A stretch of DNA of 6,485 nucleotides. It comes from CAYSWF01 sp964562905. GTDB taxonomy: Bacteria > Patescibacteriota > Andersenbacteria > UBA10190. Of the stretch, positions 4,159-6,485 are shown one piece after another. Position 1 is the stretch's first letter; each line of letters begins with the position of its first letter. Location: NCBI GenBank assembly GCA_964562905.1, contig CAZLVG010000052.1:1-6485 (forward strand), in the 5' to 3' direction. The position numbers and the translations under genes are program-made. Below the pieces are notes generated by a model that saw only the letters and a program-made list of their open reading frames with translations, made no database searches and was not told the DNA's origin.

Positions 4159-6186
4159 GTGCCCACCTTCCCGCGCCGCATCACAAAGCCGTTTTCTTAC
4201 CCTTTTTCTGCTACGAATGGTGGCCTGTATGCGATACGCATCACCGCCACCTGCCGCTCCGGTAACCAGACCGGCCAGTGGGGCGGCGAAGATCTGAGGG
4301 TCGAAATTGACGGCATGGCACTGCGGGAAATCCCGGCAGTGGCACGAACGCAGCAGTACAATATCCCGTCCGCCTGGAATGGCACCGAACTCAAGGATTT
4401 GCCCAAAACAGTTATCTTTGTACTACAGCTCAAAACGGGCGAGCATGAGCTCAACTTCGTTCCCTACCGCGGGGCGCAGATTCTGGAAGAGCCACTCGTC
4501 CAGCCTGTCTCTGACCCACGTGCTTTCACTGCCGTAGCAGACCAGCAAGTTCAGGACGGCGACCGCCGGCCGTGGTATACCATAGCCCTCGTCAATCTGC
4601 CGCTTAAAACCATCACGCTGGACGCCACCGTCCAATGGCGCTGGCGGGACAGCGATGACCTAAAACTCATTATTGATAACAAAACAAAGCCCAACCCAAG
4701 TAGATTAGCCATCCTCCGCCGCGACTGGCTGCTGTCAGGCAGCCTGCTCAAGCGGCTTTTCAACAACCAACGCCAACAATTTACCTTCGACGAAAAACTC
4801 CCGGAGGGAATTCATTACATCGAGCTGTGGGCGGACCGGAAGCCGAAGATACACCGGCTGGAACTTGATATGGGAGAAATTAAACCGGATGGCAGCACGC
4901 CTCAACATAATGCAACTATCACGGATCCGAATGAGGGCATTACGGAAGTTAATCTACGCACGGATTCTTCCACGCAGTCTGATGTTGCTATTGCCATTCC
5001 CGTCGGGCAGCGCGTAACGGTTGTTGAGGAAGGTGAAGTAGGAGAATACGTAACCAGCCATACGGACCGCTGGCACAAAATTACGTACGACGGCCATAGC
5101 GGCTATGTACTCTCCTTCTACGTCGATATCGATGGACAGACGACTGATGGTATCAAACGTACCGTCGCGCATCATGCAAAGCAGGCAGGCGTCGAAGCTG
5201 AACACGTGTTAGCTTTAGCAGAATGCGAATCTCACTTTAAGCCCTACGCTGTTTCAGAAGTGAATGCCAAGGGTGTCATGCAGCTATCTGAGCCACTCTT
5301 AGCGGATCTAAACGACCGGACCAAACCGTATTACAGTCCCGTCGATAACCCCTTTGATTTTGAGCAGAACGTGCGTGCGGGAGTCTCTTACTTCGCCTAC
5401 CTTTACGAACGATACAAAGACAACCGCCAACGATTAGAAAAAACAGTTGCGGCGTATAACACCGGCCCTGGAGAAATACCAGTTGGAGAAACCTTGGAAC
5501 TCTCGCTCTATGCTCCAGAGACGCAACGCCTGGTTGAGTGTGTACAGACACATCTTCGCAAGCGAAGCCTCGCCTCATTCTCGCAGAAAGCCGGTATAGC
5601 TGCCGTGGCCGTCGGAATCCTGGCCGCTATCCTTTCTATTGGCACAATGTCTTTGCCGCCGCCCGACGCGGGAAGCGTGCAAGGTGTATCTGATGCACAG
5701 CGTGTCGCCCATGCGTCATTTACATTCCAGCGCCCCTATCTTTTCTCACCGCAAGTCCGCAGTATTCAGGTGTCATCGTATAACACAGAGCCCTTTATTT
5801 GGCGTACAAATATTACGGTGTTCGGACCCCAAAAGACAACACGCCAGCAGGTAACCGTTCCCGGCGCGGTACGCAATACCTACCTGTTTGATCTTGCCTA
5901 CAAAGAGCCGTCAGAACTGCTTGTGCTGACAGAAGAAGGGCAGTTGATTAAGACGCGCGTTTTTCACTACGACCAGGAACGCCAGGAACTCATTCCATTG
6001 TCATTCGTCGCCGCAGACGACAGTCGTCAGGATCGCCTTTGTTGTCAGTTGCCGCTACTCAAACCGCGCGACAATGGGGTGCAATATGACATTGCCATGC
6101 GCCAAGCTGTTACCCGCACCGAAACAACTTACCGTTACAGCCCTCGCCATAACGATTTTCGGGAAGTATCTGCAACGTCTCCGTAA
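4159..6186 (+). CDS. Multidomain lytic transglycosylase (two beta-sandwiches, SH3b, SLT, TM, unknown C-domain)
   Basis: Predicted peptidoglycan-cleaving lytic transglycosylase. Residues about 12-112 form a beta-rich domain (GLYAIRITATCRSG, GGEDLRVEIDGM, SAWNGTELK, TVIFVLQLKTGEHELNF). Residues about 139-236 look like a diverged second copy (ITLDATVQWRWRDSDDLKLI, GIHYIELWADRKPKIHRLEL). A bacterial SH3 domain follows at about 261-325 (VNLRTDSST ... RWHKITYDGHSGYVLSFYV). The SLT domain spans about 332-465: ECES with E357 as the likely catalytic Glu, then AVSEVNAKGVMQL, then AAYNTGPGEI (431-440). One TM segment lies at about 478-496, followed by a strand-rich C-terminal domain (about 515-675) that I do not recognise. 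There is no N-terminal signal peptide. The start is uncertain: GTG at 4159 is the only usable start before a TGA at 4144-4146. It has no ribosome-binding site and sits 46 bases after array 2, so the 5' end may be lost. The enzyme call is firm; cell-wall remodelling or export-complex insertion is inference. Confidence 0.88.
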   Translation: MPTFPRRITKPFSYPFSATNGGLYAIRITATCRSGNQTGQWGGEDLRVEIDGMALREIPAVARTQQYNIPSAWNGTELKDLPKTVIFVLQLKTGEHELNFVPYRGAQILEEPLVQPVSDPRAFTAVADQQVQDGDRRPWYTIALVNLPLKTITLDATVQWRWRDSDDLKLIIDNKTKPNPSRLAILRRDWLLSGSLLKRLFNNQRQQFTFDEKLPEGIHYIELWADRKPKIHRLELDMGEIKPDGSTPQHNATITDPNEGITEVNLRTDSSTQSDVAIAIPVGQRVTVVEEGEVGEYVTSHTDRWHKITYDGHSGYVLSFYVDIDGQTTDGIKRTVAHHAKQAGVEAEHVLALAECESHFKPYAVSEVNAKGVMQLSEPLLADLNDRTKPYYSPVDNPFDFEQNVRAGVSYFAYLYERYKDNRQRLEKTVAAYNTGPGEIPVGETLELSLYAPETQRLVECVQTHLRKRSLASFSQKAGIAAVAVGILAAILSIGTMSLPPPDAGSVQGVSDAQRVAHASFTFQRPYLFSPQVRSIQVSSYNTEPFIWRTNITVFGPQKTTRQQVTVPGAVRNTYLFDLAYKEPSELLVLTEEGQLIKTRVFHYDQERQELIPLSFVAADDSRQDRLCCQLPLLKPRDNGVQYDIAMRQAVTRTETTYRYSPRHNDFREVSATSP

Positions 6187-6234
6187 TTTCCTACCACTGC
6201 GTCGCCACGTTCTCCCCCTTGCTTCCACAGAGGG

Positions 6235-6256
6235 TAATAGGGTCAACCACCGTTTT
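6235..6256 (+). repeat. Decayed single copy of the hairpin repeat, 3' of the transglycosylase
   Basis: TAATAGGGTCAACCACC followed by GTTTT aligns with the array 2 unit at 14 of 17 positions plus GTTTT, in the same orientation. It lies 48 bases beyond the transglycosylase stop. A chance match of this length is unlikely given that five other sites in the window share the motif. Confidence 0.65.
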
Positions 6257-6485
6257 AGGCCTCCCCGGAAGCCGCAGCGTTGATTCCAGATGAAACCTTT
6301 TATGTAGTATAACGGATTACTGCAACACAGTAACTACTCACTAGTTTAACTCCCTCGGGCTACTCCGCTTTTCTTTCTACCTCTCGGCTTTCGCAGCTCG
6401 CTAGCTTAATGGCTCTGTTAAGCCGACGCTAAAAAATATGAGATGGCTTTATTGAGCGATTTTATTGTTTCAACTGCGAAAGTCG
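6257..6485. other. Non-coding right end with small inverted repeats
   Basis: No gene is supported in 6187-6485. TTACTG (6317-6322) and CAGTAA (6328-6333) form a 6-bp dyad. On the minus strand, TTACTG (6333-6328) with a 16-nt spacer to TATACT (6311-6306) is promoter-like and points left, but no start codon or open frame follows. GCTTAA (6404-6409) and TTAAGC (6418-6423) form another dyad. CGGCTTTCGCAG (6385-6396) matches the reverse complement of the last 12 bases of the window (6474-6485) at 11 of 12 positions. None of these has an assigned function. Confidence 0.4.

Noticed and set aside
4207..4222. AATGGTGGC inside the transglycosylase 5' end as a further repeat copy.
   Set aside because: Only nine bases match, and they encode the TNGGLYAI strand that appears to be part of the domain itself.

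Overview
The window looks like a piece of a Patescibacteria/CPR-type genome or a similarly small uncultivated bacterium, most likely from a metagenome. The reasons are family-level and remembered, not searched. There is a DUF2339-type membrane protein carrying a short helical 'GxSDExIxxALLxxGW' module, tiny conserved 2-TM and 3-TM membrane proteins, and a multidomain transglycosylase with tandem N-terminal beta-sandwich domains. No ribosomal RNA, tRNA or marker gene is present to settle the taxonomy. Standard stop codons (TAA and TGA) end the genes. Shine-Dalgarno sites are weak or absent at almost every start.

Layout. Bases 26-2363 hold four leftward genes in a loose run. In transcription order they are a stand-alone PD-(D/E)XK nuclease with four cysteines (1644-2363), a 2-TM protein (1263-1535), a 3-TM protein (814-1137), and a DUF2339-like protein that stops short of normal family length next to the window edge (26-766). 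Bases 2364-2867 are mostly non-coding. They hold a repeat array, a possible gene remnant, a 9-bp perfect dyad and a strong bidirectional terminator hairpin. Bases 2868-3830 encode a leftward exported, beta-rich protein that I do not recognise. Bases 3831-4158 hold its AT-rich promoter region and then a second repeat array. Bases 4159-6186 encode the only rightward gene, a 675-residue protein with two beta-sandwich domains, an SH3b domain, a lytic transglycosylase domain, one membrane segment and an unknown C-terminal domain. Bases 6187-6485 show no gene, only a decayed repeat copy and small inverted repeats.

How the parts fit. The two exported or envelope proteins (2868-3830 and 4159-6186) diverge from a shared upstream region of about 330 bases that holds array 2. 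The clearest unexplained structure is the repeat family. Each unit is a short hairpin with a stem of AAATGG/CCGTTT and a 9-nt loop. Array 2 has the loop GGTCAGCCA, and array 1 has its exact reverse complement TGGCTGACC inside the same, non-inverted stem. Decayed copies lie at the 3' end of the nuclease gene, upstream of it, and 3' of the transglycosylase gene, so the family marks nearly every boundary in the right two thirds of the window. It resembles REP/BIME elements mobilised by IS200-like (TnpA-REP) transposases, but no transposase is encoded here.
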